Shown here piece by piece: positions 8,562 through 17,011 of a stretch of DNA of 64,000 nucleotides. Source of the stretch: Gemmatimonadota bacterium (GTDB lineage: Bacteria; JAAXHH01); NCBI GenBank assembly GCA_026705925.1, contig JAPOZT010000011.1, forward strand, positions 400,857 through 464,856, written 5' to 3'. The notes beneath the pieces are model-generated. The model saw only the letters and a program-made list of their open reading frames with translations. It did not search any database and had not been told where the DNA came from. Within the stretch, counting starts at the first letter, position 1; the number at the start of each line of letters is the position of its first letter. The translations under genes and the position numbers were made by a program.

Positions 8562-9503
8562 ATGGAAAGCACCGGGCAGATGTCTGGGCAGATGGCAGGC
8601 GCCGGCGGCGACGGATCCCATCGGGCGGGGTTCGTGGCCCTGGTCGGGAAGCCGAACGTGGGCAAGTCCACCCTGATGAACGCGCTGCTGCAGCACCGGC
8701 TTTCCATCGTGACGCCGAGGCCCCAGACGACCCGCCAGCGGGTACTGGGCATTCTGACGAAAGACGACTGCCAGATCCTTTTCCTCGATACGCCCGGACT
8801 GCTCGAACCCGGCTACCGGCTCCAGGAATACATGCTGCAGTCCGCGGTACACACGCTGCACGACTCGGACGCGGCCGTGGCCATCGTGGATGCCACCCGT
8901 TTCGAACGCGATCTCGACGATCGGGTCGCCGGCTTCCTCGAGCAGAGCCGCGGACCGGTCATCCTGGCCATCAACAAGATCGACCGGATACCCAGGATCT
9001 CCTTGCTGCCCAAGATCGAACGGGCAGCGGACCGGTTCCCCTTCACGGAAATCGTGCCCGTGTCCGCCCTCAAGGGAGACGGCCTCGAACCGCTGCTGTC
9101 CGCCGTGATCCGCGTGCTTCCGGCGGGTCCGGCGCTCTACCCCGCCGACATGCTCACGGACCAGCCGGAGCGGTTCTTCGTGGGAGAAATCATCCGCGAG
9201 CACCTGTTCCTGGCCCTGCGCGAGGAACTGCCCTACGCGTCGGCCGTGATCGTGGAGGACTTCACGGACCGTCCCAACGGCACGGCGTTCATCCAGGCCG
9301 GGATCATCATCGAGCGGGCTTCCCAGAAGGGCATCATCATCGGCAAGAACGGGCGCATGCTCAAACGCATCGGATCGTCCGCGAGGAAGGCCATCGTCGA
9401 ATTCCTGGACCGCCCCGTCTACCTCGACCTGCGGGTCAAGGTCCGGCCCTCCTGGCGGAAGAAAGAGCAAGAGCTGAGACGGCTGGGCTACACCAGGCGC
9501 TGA
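8562..9503 (+). CDS. era: GTPase Era
   Basis: A 16S rRNA-binding GTPase needed for 30S subunit maturation. The 313 residues carry G1 GKPNVGKST at 29-37, G3 DTPG at 76-79 and G4 NKID at 138-141. A C-terminal KH domain contains IIIGKNGRMLKRIG, and the protein ends ELRRLGY, typical of Era. An AGAGGA Shine-Dalgarno-like stretch lies just upstream of the chosen ATG. The first 22 residues (Met/Gly/Gln-rich) are an unconserved extension, so a slightly later start is conceivable. Its last bases overlap the convergent phosphotransferase gene. Confidence 0.96.
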   Translation: MESTGQMSGQMAGAGGDGSHRAGFVALVGKPNVGKSTLMNALLQHRLSIVTPRPQTTRQRVLGILTKDDCQILFLDTPGLLEPGYRLQEYMLQSAVHTLHDSDAAVAIVDATRFERDLDDRVAGFLEQSRGPVILAINKIDRIPRISLLPKIERAADRFPFTEIVPVSALKGDGLEPLLSAVIRVLPAGPALYPADMLTDQPERFFVGEIIREHLFLALREELPYASAVIVEDFTDRPNGTAFIQAGIIIERASQKGIIIGKNGRMLKRIGSSARKAIVEFLDRPVYLDLRVKVRPSWRKKEQELRRLGYTRR

Positions 9504-10486
9504 GCCGCCAGTTCGACGTAGCGGTCCAGATCCTCCCACAGCGCCTCCAGCGGCCGGGGTTCGTTCCAGGGCTGGACCACCTGCCGGCCGTACCCTTCGA
9601 TCAGGGACAGGACCCGAACGCACCACTGCACGGGAAGTATGGCCTGGTACACTTCCATCTTCCCGCTCGCGTGGGGATCGACGCTCCGTTCGCAGTAACC
9701 CGCGATGACCTTCTCCCGCAATCCCGCCGCCAGATCCGCACTCTCCGGATGCCAGAAGAAACCGGCGACCTCGTAGAACGGGTCCATGATCCCCGCGTGT
9801 TCCCAGTCGACCAGCGCAACGCGGTCCGGCTCCTCCTTGATTACGTTGGCAGGGCGGAAATCCCCGTGGCACAGCCGGGGCGATGCGTCTTCCCATAACG
9901 CGGGTCGCAGGTCCATCATGTCCAGCCCGCGCCTCAGGTCGAGCAGCCGGTCCACGGTCCGGCGAAAGGACGGATCGTTCATGGCGGCGGACGCGGACAG
10001 GGCGTGCAGGGCCTCGTCCATGTATCGAAGGCAGTCTTCGGGGCGGGATGGACCCGCCGGCCGGGCCAGTATCGGATCGCCGGGATCCCGAATATCGTGT
10101 ACACGGATCACGATCCCGAGGAGCAGGTCGAGGTCTTCCCGGGTCATGCCGGCAGGTTCCACCGGCGATCCCGGGAGTTTCCCGTAGATCAGCACAGGCG
10201 CATTCAATCCGGCGGCCCTGGGGTCCGCCGATACGGCGATCGGCACGCCTTCCAGGGCGGAAAGCCGCTTCATCGAGGCGTATTCCCGTTCAAGGCGCCG
10301 GACGCGGTCATGGGGATACACCTTGAGGAGGTAGGACCCGCCGCCTGTATCTACTTCGTATAAACGGTTGTTGAATCCGCCCGCCATCGGCCGGATACGG
10401 TGCCGGCCGGCGGCGAAATCGTGTCCGTCAGAAGCCAGCCGGGCGAGGTAACGCGTAACGTCCGCAGGAACCGATGGATGATTCAT
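9488..10486 (-). CDS. Phosphotransferase of the APH/choline kinase family
   Basis: A kinase-like protein of 332 residues. The nucleotide-binding lobe is GGFNNRLYEVDTGGGSYLLKVYP, the catalytic loop LCHGDFRPANVI contains the Brenner motif (H-G-D-x5-N type), and the metal-binding VDWEHAG follows. The family includes aminoglycoside phosphotransferases, choline kinases and homoserine kinases; the substrate cannot be inferred here. Era and this gene converge and overlap by 16 nt. A role in drug resistance should not be assumed. Confidence 0.85.
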   Translation of the reverse strand: MNHPSVPADVTRYLARLASDGHDFAAGRHRIRPMAGGFNNRLYEVDTGGGSYLLKVYPHDRVRRLEREYASMKRLSALEGVPIAVSADPRAAGLNAPVLIYGKLPGSPVEPAGMTREDLDLLLGIVIRVHDIRDPGDPILARPAGPSRPEDCLRYMDEALHALSASAAMNDPSFRRTVDRLLDLRRGLDMMDLRPALWEDASPRLCHGDFRPANVIKEEPDRVALVDWEHAGIMDPFYEVAGFFWHPESADLAAGLREKVIAGYCERSVDPHASGKMEVYQAILPVQWCVRVLSLIEGYGRQVVQPWNEPRPLEALWEDLDRYVELAAQRLV

Positions 10487-10621
10487 GGCTGGCGGTCTCC
10501 ACCCGGCCTTTTCCGATTGCCCGCGGGTCTTGAGGTCCGTATCTTCAGTGCTCAGAACTGCCGGTCAGCATGGCCGGCCTGGTCCACGCCCTGCCTGTCC
10601 CGGATTCCGGGGTGATTCGAG

Positions 10622-11566
10622 ATGAGATCCCTTCGTCTATTCCGGCGCGCTGCCAATCGCCTGGTCCGCCTGTCCCGGTTCCTGACGCTCCGGACGGCCG
10701 CCAATCGCCTGGCCCGCCCGGCCCGGTTCCTGACGCTCAGGACGGCCCTCGCACCGCTCTCCATCATCCTGCTGGCGACGTCGGGATGCGGCAGCGTTTT
10801 TAAAGACGTCAACGTGCTTTCCGAGGCGGATGAAATCGCGCTCGGGCGGGAGTTTTCCAGAGAGATCGAAAGAGAACTCAAACTGTACCGGGACCCGGAG
10901 GTGGTCCGCTATGTCGACGAACTGTGCCAGGGCCTCGCCCTGCATTCCAAACGTTCGAATATACCTTACTACATAAAGGTCGTGGATACGGATGAAGTCA
11001 ACGCCTTTGCCCTTCCCGGCGGCTTTCTCTACGTAAACCGGGGGCTCATTTCCATCTCCGGAACCGAGGCGGAACTGGCCGGGGTGATCGCCCATGAAAT
11101 CGCCCACGTGGTGGCGCGCCACGGGGCCAAGGCCATGACCCGGCAACTTGGGCTGGAGATCATTCTGGGCTTGATATCGGGACGAAACCCCACGGGTGTC
11201 CGGCGCGTTGCGTCGCAACTGGCGGGAGTCGGCGGCATCCTCTCCATGCTGCACCATTCCCGGGAGGCGGAACGGGAGGCGGACGCTCTCGCGGTCGTGA
11301 ACCTCCGGGAGGCCGGTTACGATCCCGAGGGCTTCTCGGCGTTCTTCGAGAAGCTGCTGGAGATCAACGACCGCGACCCCGGTGCGTTTGCTACCTTGTT
11401 CACCACCCATCCACCGAGCAGGGAACGTATCGAGAACACCCGTAAACAGGCCGCGGCGCTGCCGGTCCTGGAGGGACTGATTACGGATTCGGAACGGTTC
11501 AGGCAGATCAAGGACATGCTGCCGCCGCTTGAGAAAAACCCACTGGAAAACGAGAAAGCAGAGTAA
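10622..11566 (+). CDS. M48-family zinc metalloprotease, predicted lipoprotein
   Basis: An envelope protease of 314 residues related to BepA/LoiP-type M48 enzymes. The zinc site is HEIAHVVARHG, with a second Glu in the SREAEREADALA helix. Substrate-cleft segments NAFALPGGFLYVNRGLI are canonical. The N-terminus has a hydrophobic segment ending LLATSGC, a good lipobox, but it is preceded by an unusually long Arg/Leu-rich n-region of about 42 residues built from a duplicated 16-residue unit. No later Met is available, so either the long signal is real or a non-ATG start is used. It probably monitors outer-membrane protein assembly. Confidence 0.9.
   Translation: MRSLRLFRRAANRLVRLSRFLTLRTAANRLARPARFLTLRTALAPLSIILLATSGCGSVFKDVNVLSEADEIALGREFSREIERELKLYRDPEVVRYVDELCQGLALHSKRSNIPYYIKVVDTDEVNAFALPGGFLYVNRGLISISGTEAELAGVIAHEIAHVVARHGAKAMTRQLGLEIILGLISGRNPTGVRRVASQLAGVGGILSMLHHSREAEREADALAVVNLREAGYDPEGFSAFFEKLLEINDRDPGAFATLFTTHPPSRERIENTRKQAAALPVLEGLITDSERFRQIKDMLPPLEKNPLENEKAE
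10652..10747. repeat. 48-bp tandem duplication encoding the extended signal peptide n-region
   Basis: Two 48-bp units (10652-10699 and 10700-10747) differ at only a few positions. They encode two copies of an Arg-rich segment (ANRLxRxxRFLTLRTA) before the hydrophobic core of the M48 lipoprotein signal. Confidence 0.85.
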
Positions 11567-11608
11567 CCGGCCGCATGCGCCGCACGGTTCGCAAAGGCCG
11601 ATCATTAC

Positions 11609-12754
11609 ATGGCAACAGTCATTGAAAACCATCCCGGCCTCCTGCTTCGCGGCGGGACCGTCGTGGACCCGTCGCAGGCACTGAACCGGGTATGTGACGT
11701 CGCCATACGCGACGGTTCGATTTCGGCCGTCGGCGACGGCCTGCCGGACGATGGCCACCGTGTCATTGACGTGTCCGGGCGATACGTCTTCCCCGGCCTG
11801 GTCGACCTGCACGCCCACATCTGCTGGGGGTTCACCGACATCGGCCTGGTGCCGGACGACATCTGTCCCTCCACCGGGGTGACGGCCATCGTGGACGCCG
11901 GTAGCTCGAGCTGGCCCAGCCAGGACGCCTTCCGCCGCATCGTGGCGGAACCCTCCAGGACGCGGGTCTTCGGTTTCTCCAATATCTCCAGCGTGGGCAT
12001 CCCTACGGCGGGCACGCCCGAACTGGCCAGCCTGCGGTTCGTGGACGTGGACCGTTCCGTGGCCGCGGTGGCCGGGAACCGGGACCTGATGACCGGCATC
12101 AAGGTCCGCATGGGCCGGCACCTCATCGGCAACAATGGGATTGAGCCGATGCGCCTGGCGGTTGAGGCGGCGGATCAGGCCGACGTCCCCGTCATGGTCC
12201 ACGTAGGCAATACGCCCTGTCCCCTGGCCGGCATCATGGACCTGCTCCGGCCGGGCGACATCATCACGCACGCCTATCACGGCCACCCCCACGGCATCCT
12301 CGACGATCACCGGGCCATCTGGGAAGACGTCATCGAGGGGCGGTCCCGGGGCATCCTGATGGACGTGGGGCACGGCGCCGGCAGCTTCAGTTTCGACGTG
12401 GCCAAATCGGCCTTCGAACAGGGGTTCTTCCCGGACGCCATCAGCACGGACCTTTACACCGTGAACGTCGACGGACCGGTTTTCGACCTGCCGACCACCA
12501 TGTCCAAGATGCTCAACCTGGGCATGCCCCTCGAAGGCATCGTGGAAAGCACGACCTCCATACCGGCCGCGGCGATCGGGAGAAACGAGCTGGGCACGCT
12601 CCGTCCGGGCGCGGCGGCCGACGTGTCGGTATTCGAAATGGAGGAAGGCGACTTCGAATTCAGCGATTCGCACGGGAACCGCCGGAGGTGGCCGCGGCGC
12701 CTGACCTGTGAAATGACCCTGCTGGACGGGGAAATCGTATTTAAACGGAGATAA
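11609..12754 (+). CDS. Amidohydrolase/deacetylase-family metallohydrolase
   Basis: A 381-residue amidohydrolase-superfamily enzyme. Metal-binding motifs are GLVDLHAH, then GIKVRMGRHLIG with a candidate carboxylated Lys, VMVHVGNTP, ITHAYHGHPHG, and the late Asp in DAISTDLY. The small beta-sandwich is formed by both ends (LLLRGGTVVDPSQ and GAAADVSVFEMEEG). Relatives are annotated as dihydroorotase-like or D-ornithine/acetylamino-acid deacetylases. There is no pyrimidine gene nearby, so catabolic deacylation or hydantoin-type hydrolysis is more likely than DHOase. It is separated by 6 nt from the next gene. Confidence 0.88.
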   Translation: MATVIENHPGLLLRGGTVVDPSQALNRVCDVAIRDGSISAVGDGLPDDGHRVIDVSGRYVFPGLVDLHAHICWGFTDIGLVPDDICPSTGVTAIVDAGSSSWPSQDAFRRIVAEPSRTRVFGFSNISSVGIPTAGTPELASLRFVDVDRSVAAVAGNRDLMTGIKVRMGRHLIGNNGIEPMRLAVEAADQADVPVMVHVGNTPCPLAGIMDLLRPGDIITHAYHGHPHGILDDHRAIWEDVIEGRSRGILMDVGHGAGSFSFDVAKSAFEQGFFPDAISTDLYTVNVDGPVFDLPTTMSKMLNLGMPLEGIVESTTSIPAAAIGRNELGTLRPGAAADVSVFEMEEGDFEFSDSHGNRRRWPRRLTCEMTLLDGEIVFKRR

Positions 12755-12760
12755 CGCACC

Positions 12761-13384
12761 ATGAAAGCCAGATACTGGGTGGGCGGATGCCTGTCCGCGA
12801 TCGTACTGCTCGCCGTTATCGCCGGCGCAGCCTACTATTTCCTCCTCCAGGCGAGTGATGAGCTGGTGGACACCTACACGAGCCCGGAGCCCCGCGATTT
12901 CGCCCGCGTGGAGGAGGGACGGGATGAAGTGCTCTCCGTTATCGACCGGTTCCGGGACTTCGCCATCGCCCTCGAGCAGGGCGAGGAGACCGAGCGCTTT
13001 TTGTTGTCGGCGGAGGACATCAATGCCCTCCTTGAAAACGAGGACCTGCTGCGGGAGTTCCACGGGATGGCGCGCGTGGACATTCAGGACGACCGGCTGC
13101 TGGCCGAGATCAGCGTGCCCCTCGACCTGTTCAACGAACGATTCGAGGGCAGGTACCTCAACGGCACGGGCGAACTCTCCGTCGAGATGAAGGACGACCG
13201 GCTCGAAGTCACCATCGACCGGCTGGAGGTCGGCGGACGGGACATTCCCGAAGAGTTCATGAATGAAATCCGGAAGAACAACCTGGTTGATGCCCTTCTC
13301 CAGGATCCCTCCCTGGAGCGGTTCATGGGCCTGGTGAAGTCCGTGAAGGTCGAGGACGGCCGGGTCGTCATCGAGCCCAAATAG
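12761..13384 (+). CDS. Membrane-anchored protein of unknown function
   Basis: 207 residues with an N-terminal hydrophobic helix (about 8-30, GGCLSAIVLLAVIAGAAYYFL) and a predicted extracytoplasmic domain rich in acidic residues. The domain alternates helix (RDEVLSVIDRFRDFAIALEQGEE) with strand-like segments (RLLAEISVPLDLF, RLEVTIDRLEVGGRDIP). This resembles lipid- or ligand-binding anchored domains, but I cannot assign a family. It has a GGAG ribosome site and lies 6 nt after the amidohydrolase, so the two are probably cotranscribed. Confidence 0.7.
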   Translation: MKARYWVGGCLSAIVLLAVIAGAAYYFLLQASDELVDTYTSPEPRDFARVEEGRDEVLSVIDRFRDFAIALEQGEETERFLLSAEDINALLENEDLLREFHGMARVDIQDDRLLAEISVPLDLFNERFEGRYLNGTGELSVEMKDDRLEVTIDRLEVGGRDIPEEFMNEIRKNNLVDALLQDPSLERFMGLVKSVKVEDGRVVIEPK

Positions 13385-13432
13385 GGTAGTGCCCGGATAC
13401 GGCCCGGGCCTTCGCACCGCGGAAACCTCCAC

Positions 13433-14290
13433 ATGCCCGTCCTCCTCGCCATCGCCCTGCACGCGGAAGCGCGGCCCGTGATCGAGCGTTTCCGCCTGAA
13501 GCAGGACGCTTCCTCGGGCCTGCCCGTCTTCCGGCGGGACGAAGTCTGGCTTACCGTGACGGGCACGGGGAGCATGAAGTCCGCCATCGCGACCGCCTGC
13601 CTGCTTAGCCGTCTGCTCAACCGGGTCGAACGGGATGAAGACACGGTCCTGTTCAACCTCGGCATCGCCGGCCATACGCTGAAGGCGGAGGAAGGTCCCG
13701 TATCGGTGGGAGACCGGTTTCTCGCGAACAAGATCACGGAGCGGAGTACGGGCCGTTCCTACTTCCCCGACCTGCTGGCGAGGACGCCCCTGGCGGAATC
13801 CGTGGTCACCACCGTGGAACGGCCCCTGGACCGGGCCGATGCCGGGACCGTGGAACCGGGCCTGGTCGACATGGAGGCGGCCGGGTTCTACCAGGCGGCG
13901 GCGACTTTTCTCCCGCCCCACCGGATCGGGTGCGTGAAGGTCGTTTCGGACCACCTCGAAACGCGGCGGCTCGACAAGAACAGGGTAAGCGAACTGATCG
14001 CGGGCACCCTGGACGAATTCGAAGCGGCGGTCGAGGCCTACCGATCGATCGACGACGGAGAGCCGGACGTGTTGACCGATGCGGACCTGCAACTCGTCGG
14101 GGACATCCGCGACCGGCTCCGTCTGACGGCCAGCCGGCACCGGATGCTTTCCGACCTGGCCCGGTCCTACAAGCTCCACACCGGGTCGGACCTGCCTGAT
14201 CTGACGCGGTTTACCCATGTTTCCGTGAATACGAGACAGGAAGGCGATGCGCAATTTGAGCGACTTCGGGGCATCCTCTCGGTGGAGTAA
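13433..14290 (+). CDS. Nucleoside phosphorylase/nucleosidase-like protein
   Basis: 285 residues. The N-terminal 190 match the nucleoside phosphorylase superfamily: MPVLLAIALHAEARPVIERF at the start, LFNLGIAGHTL, VSVGDRFLANKI and LVDMEAAGFYQAA, the last being the substrate-binding segment with the ribose-contacting Met-Glu. VKVVSDH supplies the usual late Asp. The C-terminal 80 residues are an additional helical part. It overlaps the radical SAM gene by 44 nt, and an SDR gene follows, so the three form one cassette. Substrate is unknown; purine/modified-nucleoside cleavage is a family inference. Confidence 0.8.
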   Translation: MPVLLAIALHAEARPVIERFRLKQDASSGLPVFRRDEVWLTVTGTGSMKSAIATACLLSRLLNRVERDEDTVLFNLGIAGHTLKAEEGPVSVGDRFLANKITERSTGRSYFPDLLARTPLAESVVTTVERPLDRADAGTVEPGLVDMEAAGFYQAAATFLPPHRIGCVKVVSDHLETRRLDKNRVSELIAGTLDEFEAAVEAYRSIDDGEPDVLTDADLQLVGDIRDRLRLTASRHRMLSDLARSYKLHTGSDLPDLTRFTHVSVNTRQEGDAQFERLRGILSVE

Positions 14291-15287
14291 CTTTTCCCAC
14301 CTCTACATCGAGCACGGTGCGAAGGAATACCCGCTCACGCGGCGCATCCGGGAACGCTTCGCGAAGGCCCGTGTGGTGGAGATCGACGACTACAAGACGG
14401 TATTCGCCCGGCCGCGGCAGAAGTTCCAGGCGCAGAAGGAGAGCATGAAACTGATTCTGGCCGTGAAAAAGGACCGGTTCCTTTACGACGGATCGGGAAA
14501 CAGCCAGGACTTCAGCCTCGAGGACTTCCACTACAACACGCTCACGTTCAACTGCGTGTACAACTGCGACTACTGCTACCTGCAGGGCATGTATCCCTCG
14601 GCGAATATCGTGGTTTTCGTGAACCTGGAAGACTATTTTATCGCGACGCGCGAGGGCATACGCGGCAGGTCGAACCCGGCGCAGCCGTTTTACCTGTGCA
14701 TCTCGTACGACACCGACCTGCTCGCCTTCGAATCGGTCGTGCCCTACTGCCGCGCGTGGATCGAATTCGCCCGCGAGGAGCCGGACCTGCTGATCGAGAT
14801 CCGTACCAAGAGCGCCGCGTACCGCGCCATCCGGGATCTGCCGTCCACGGACCGCGTCATCCTGGCCTGGACGCTTTCCCCCGAACTGGTCGCTTCGCGC
14901 TACGAACACGGGACGGCATCGCTCCGAAGGAGGCTGGAGGCCGTCCGGTCCGCCATTGACGACGGCTGGCCGGTCCGTCTCTGCTTTGACCCCGTCCTCG
15001 CCGTTCCATCCTGGGCCTCCCTTTACGGGGACCTGGTCGAGGAGGTCGTCCAAAGGATCGACCCGGCCGAAGTTCACGACGTGACCGTGGGCGTCTTCCG
15101 CCTGTCGAAGCACCACTACCAGCGCATGAGGCGCCAGCGCAAGGATACGCCGCTGCTGTACAGCGAATTCGCGCAGGAGGATACGACCGTGACCTACCCC
15201 GCAGAGCGGCGTGAGGAAATGACCGCCTTCATGCGGAAGCGCCTGGGAGACCACTTCGGAGAGGAGCGGATCTTCGCATGGACGTAG
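14247..15287 (+). CDS. Spore photoproduct lyase-family radical SAM protein
   Basis: 346 residues. The radical SAM cluster motif is C103-VYN-C107-DY-C110, the Cx3Cx2C spacing used by spore photoproduct lyase, followed by Tyr111 and LQ as in SPL (CxYCYLQ). A further Cys at 151 in LCISYDTD aligns in position and context with the catalytic H-atom-donor Cys of Bacillus SPL (about 43 residues after the last cluster Cys). IEIRTKSA and ILAWTLSPE are other family blocks. SPL repairs the thymine spore photoproduct, but no sporulation gene is visible here. Both overlaps (44 nt upstream, 10 nt downstream) suggest strict co-expression. Confidence 0.85.
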   Translation: MRNLSDFGASSRWSNFSHLYIEHGAKEYPLTRRIRERFAKARVVEIDDYKTVFARPRQKFQAQKESMKLILAVKKDRFLYDGSGNSQDFSLEDFHYNTLTFNCVYNCDYCYLQGMYPSANIVVFVNLEDYFIATREGIRGRSNPAQPFYLCISYDTDLLAFESVVPYCRAWIEFAREEPDLLIEIRTKSAAYRAIRDLPSTDRVILAWTLSPELVASRYEHGTASLRRRLEAVRSAIDDGWPVRLCFDPVLAVPSWASLYGDLVEEVVQRIDPAEVHDVTVGVFRLSKHHYQRMRRQRKDTPLLYSEFAQEDTTVTYPAERREEMTAFMRKRLGDHFGEERIFAWT

Positions 15288-16006
15288 CACTGGTCACCGG
15301 CGCTTCCTCCGGGATCGGCCTGGCCATCGCCGCGCGCCTGGTCGAGATGGGCTACAATGTTTACGGGTATGCCCGGGACCACGGGAAGACCGCGCTCCGT
15401 CACGCCCGGTTCAAAACGGTCGAATGCGACGTCACCGATACCCGGGTCCTGCTGGACCGCACCGAGGAACTGCTCAGAACGACTGGAGGCCTGAAGATCC
15501 TGGTCAACAACGCCGGCGTCGGTTTCTTCGGCCCCCACGCCGCCATGGCGCCCGACCGGATAGAACGCATGGTCCGGACCAACCTGATCGCGCCCATGGT
15601 CCTGACGCGTGCGACCCTGCGACACCTGGAGGAATCCAGAGGATACGTGGTCAACATCGCATCGACCGCAGCGTTGATTCCCGGTTCCTTCGGGGCCGCC
15701 TACGGCGCGACGAAGGCCGGTCTCCACCAGTTCGGGCAGGCGCTCTTCAGCGAGGTGCGGAAGAGCGGCGTCCGGGTGGTGACCCTCTACCCGGACATGA
15801 CCCGGACGTCCTTCTACGACCAGGCGGACTTCGAGCCCGGTGAGGATCCCGGCACCCACATCACGCCCGAATGCGTGGCCGACGCCGTCGCGCAGGCCGT
15901 GGAACAGCGGGAGGGGACGGTGATCACGCAGATCGTCCTCCGGCCGCAGCGGACGCAGGTGGCTCGCAAAGCCGGCAAGGGGGCGCCGCGGCGGAAGAAG
16001 GAATAA
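15278..16006 (+). CDS. Short-chain dehydrogenase/reductase
   Basis: A classical SDR of 242 residues with TGASSGIG cofactor binding at the N-terminus, the NNAG motif (ILVNNAGVGFFGP), a catalytic Ser in NIASTAA, and YGATKAG carrying Tyr and Lys. An Arg at YARDHGK suggests NADP preference, but that is weak. The C-terminal tail is strongly basic (RKAGKGAPRRKKE). The start lies inside the end of the SPL-like gene (10-nt overlap). The substrate is unknown. Confidence 0.88.
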   Translation: MDVALVTGASSGIGLAIAARLVEMGYNVYGYARDHGKTALRHARFKTVECDVTDTRVLLDRTEELLRTTGGLKILVNNAGVGFFGPHAAMAPDRIERMVRTNLIAPMVLTRATLRHLEESRGYVVNIASTAALIPGSFGAAYGATKAGLHQFGQALFSEVRKSGVRVVTLYPDMTRTSFYDQADFEPGEDPGTHITPECVADAVAQAVEQREGTVITQIVLRPQRTQVARKAGKGAPRRKKE

Positions 16007-16130
16007 CCGGCTTTAGGCGGGTCGACCGCGCGCAAAACCGCGCGAACGAATACCCCGGTCTCGGCGTTACGGAATATGAAACGGGTTATAAAATGAATAA
16101 CACCCGGTTACTTTCTCGAAAGGAACATCG

Positions 16131-16970
16131 ATGCCTTACATTTCCTCCCTCAACGTCTATCCCGTCAAGTCCTGTGCCGGGCACGAACTGACGCGAGCAG
16201 AACTGGACGCCCGGGGCATCCGGGACGACCGGTCGTGGATCGTCGTCGGTGACGGCGGCGGATCACATGGCACGCCCGGACCGCTCAGGCCGCTCACCCA
16301 GCGTGAATCACCTGCCCTGGCGCTCGTCCAGCCTGCCCTTTCCCCAGGCGGACTGGCGCTTTCGGCGCCGGGCATGGAGGACCTGACAGTTCCGCGAATC
16401 GAGGAGGGCCCTGCCCGGAACGTGGACGTGTGGGGAGACCTCTGCGACGGGATCGACCAGGGCGACGGTGCGGCGGAATGGTTCAGCACGTACCTGGACG
16501 CGTCCTGCCGCCTGCTTCGATTCAGCCCGGACTTCGTACGGCCCGTGGACCCGGACTACGCAGCACGGCCCGGCGACCAGGTGGGTTTCGCGGACGGGTT
16601 CCCGCTGCTGGTGATCTCAGAGGCTTCCCTGGCGGACCTGAACGCGCGGCTCGAGACTCCGCTTCGCATGAACCGCTTCAGGCCCAATGTCGTCGTGGCC
16701 GACTGCCCGCCCTACGCGGAGGACACGTGGAAGCGCGTTCGCGCCGGCGACCTCGAAATCGACCTGGTCAAACCCTGCGGCCGGTGCGCCACGACCCTGG
16801 TCGAGCAGGAGAGCGGTACGACGGGCAAGGAACCGCTGCGCACGCTGTCGACCTACCGCAAGTTCGACCGGCCGGCACCGTCCTTCGGCCATAATGCCGT
16901 GCACCGGTCACCCGGTGTGCTCGAAGCCGGGATGGCCATTCAGATCCTGGACATGCGGGAATCCGCCTGA
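16131..16970 (+). CDS. MOSC-domain protein (YcbX/mARC-like)
   Basis: 279 residues with the N-terminal MOSC beta-barrel domain (ISSLNVYPVKSCAGHEL) followed by the MOSC core (RFRPNVVVADCPPYAEDTW and VKPCGRCATTLVEQESG). The Cys in KPCGRC is the conserved candidate molybdenum ligand. Relatives act in reduction of N-hydroxylated compounds or in sulfur transfer. The 2Fe-2S domain of full-length YcbX is absent, so an external electron donor would be needed. An AGGA ribosome site precedes the ATG. Confidence 0.88.
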   Translation: MPYISSLNVYPVKSCAGHELTRAELDARGIRDDRSWIVVGDGGGSHGTPGPLRPLTQRESPALALVQPALSPGGLALSAPGMEDLTVPRIEEGPARNVDVWGDLCDGIDQGDGAAEWFSTYLDASCRLLRFSPDFVRPVDPDYAARPGDQVGFADGFPLLVISEASLADLNARLETPLRMNRFRPNVVVADCPPYAEDTWKRVRAGDLEIDLVKPCGRCATTLVEQESGTTGKEPLRTLSTYRKFDRPAPSFGHNAVHRSPGVLEAGMAIQILDMRESA

Positions 16971-17011
16971 AACGCCTGAAGACCCATGAATACTCCAGAA
17001 AGGAAGATCGC

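Noticed and set aside
10637..14254. Very long open frame on the minus strand (about 1200 codons) opposite the M48, amidohydrolase and nucleosidase genes
   Set aside because: Opposite three well-supported genes with clear motifs; composition is typical antisense of GC-rich codons and shows no domain.
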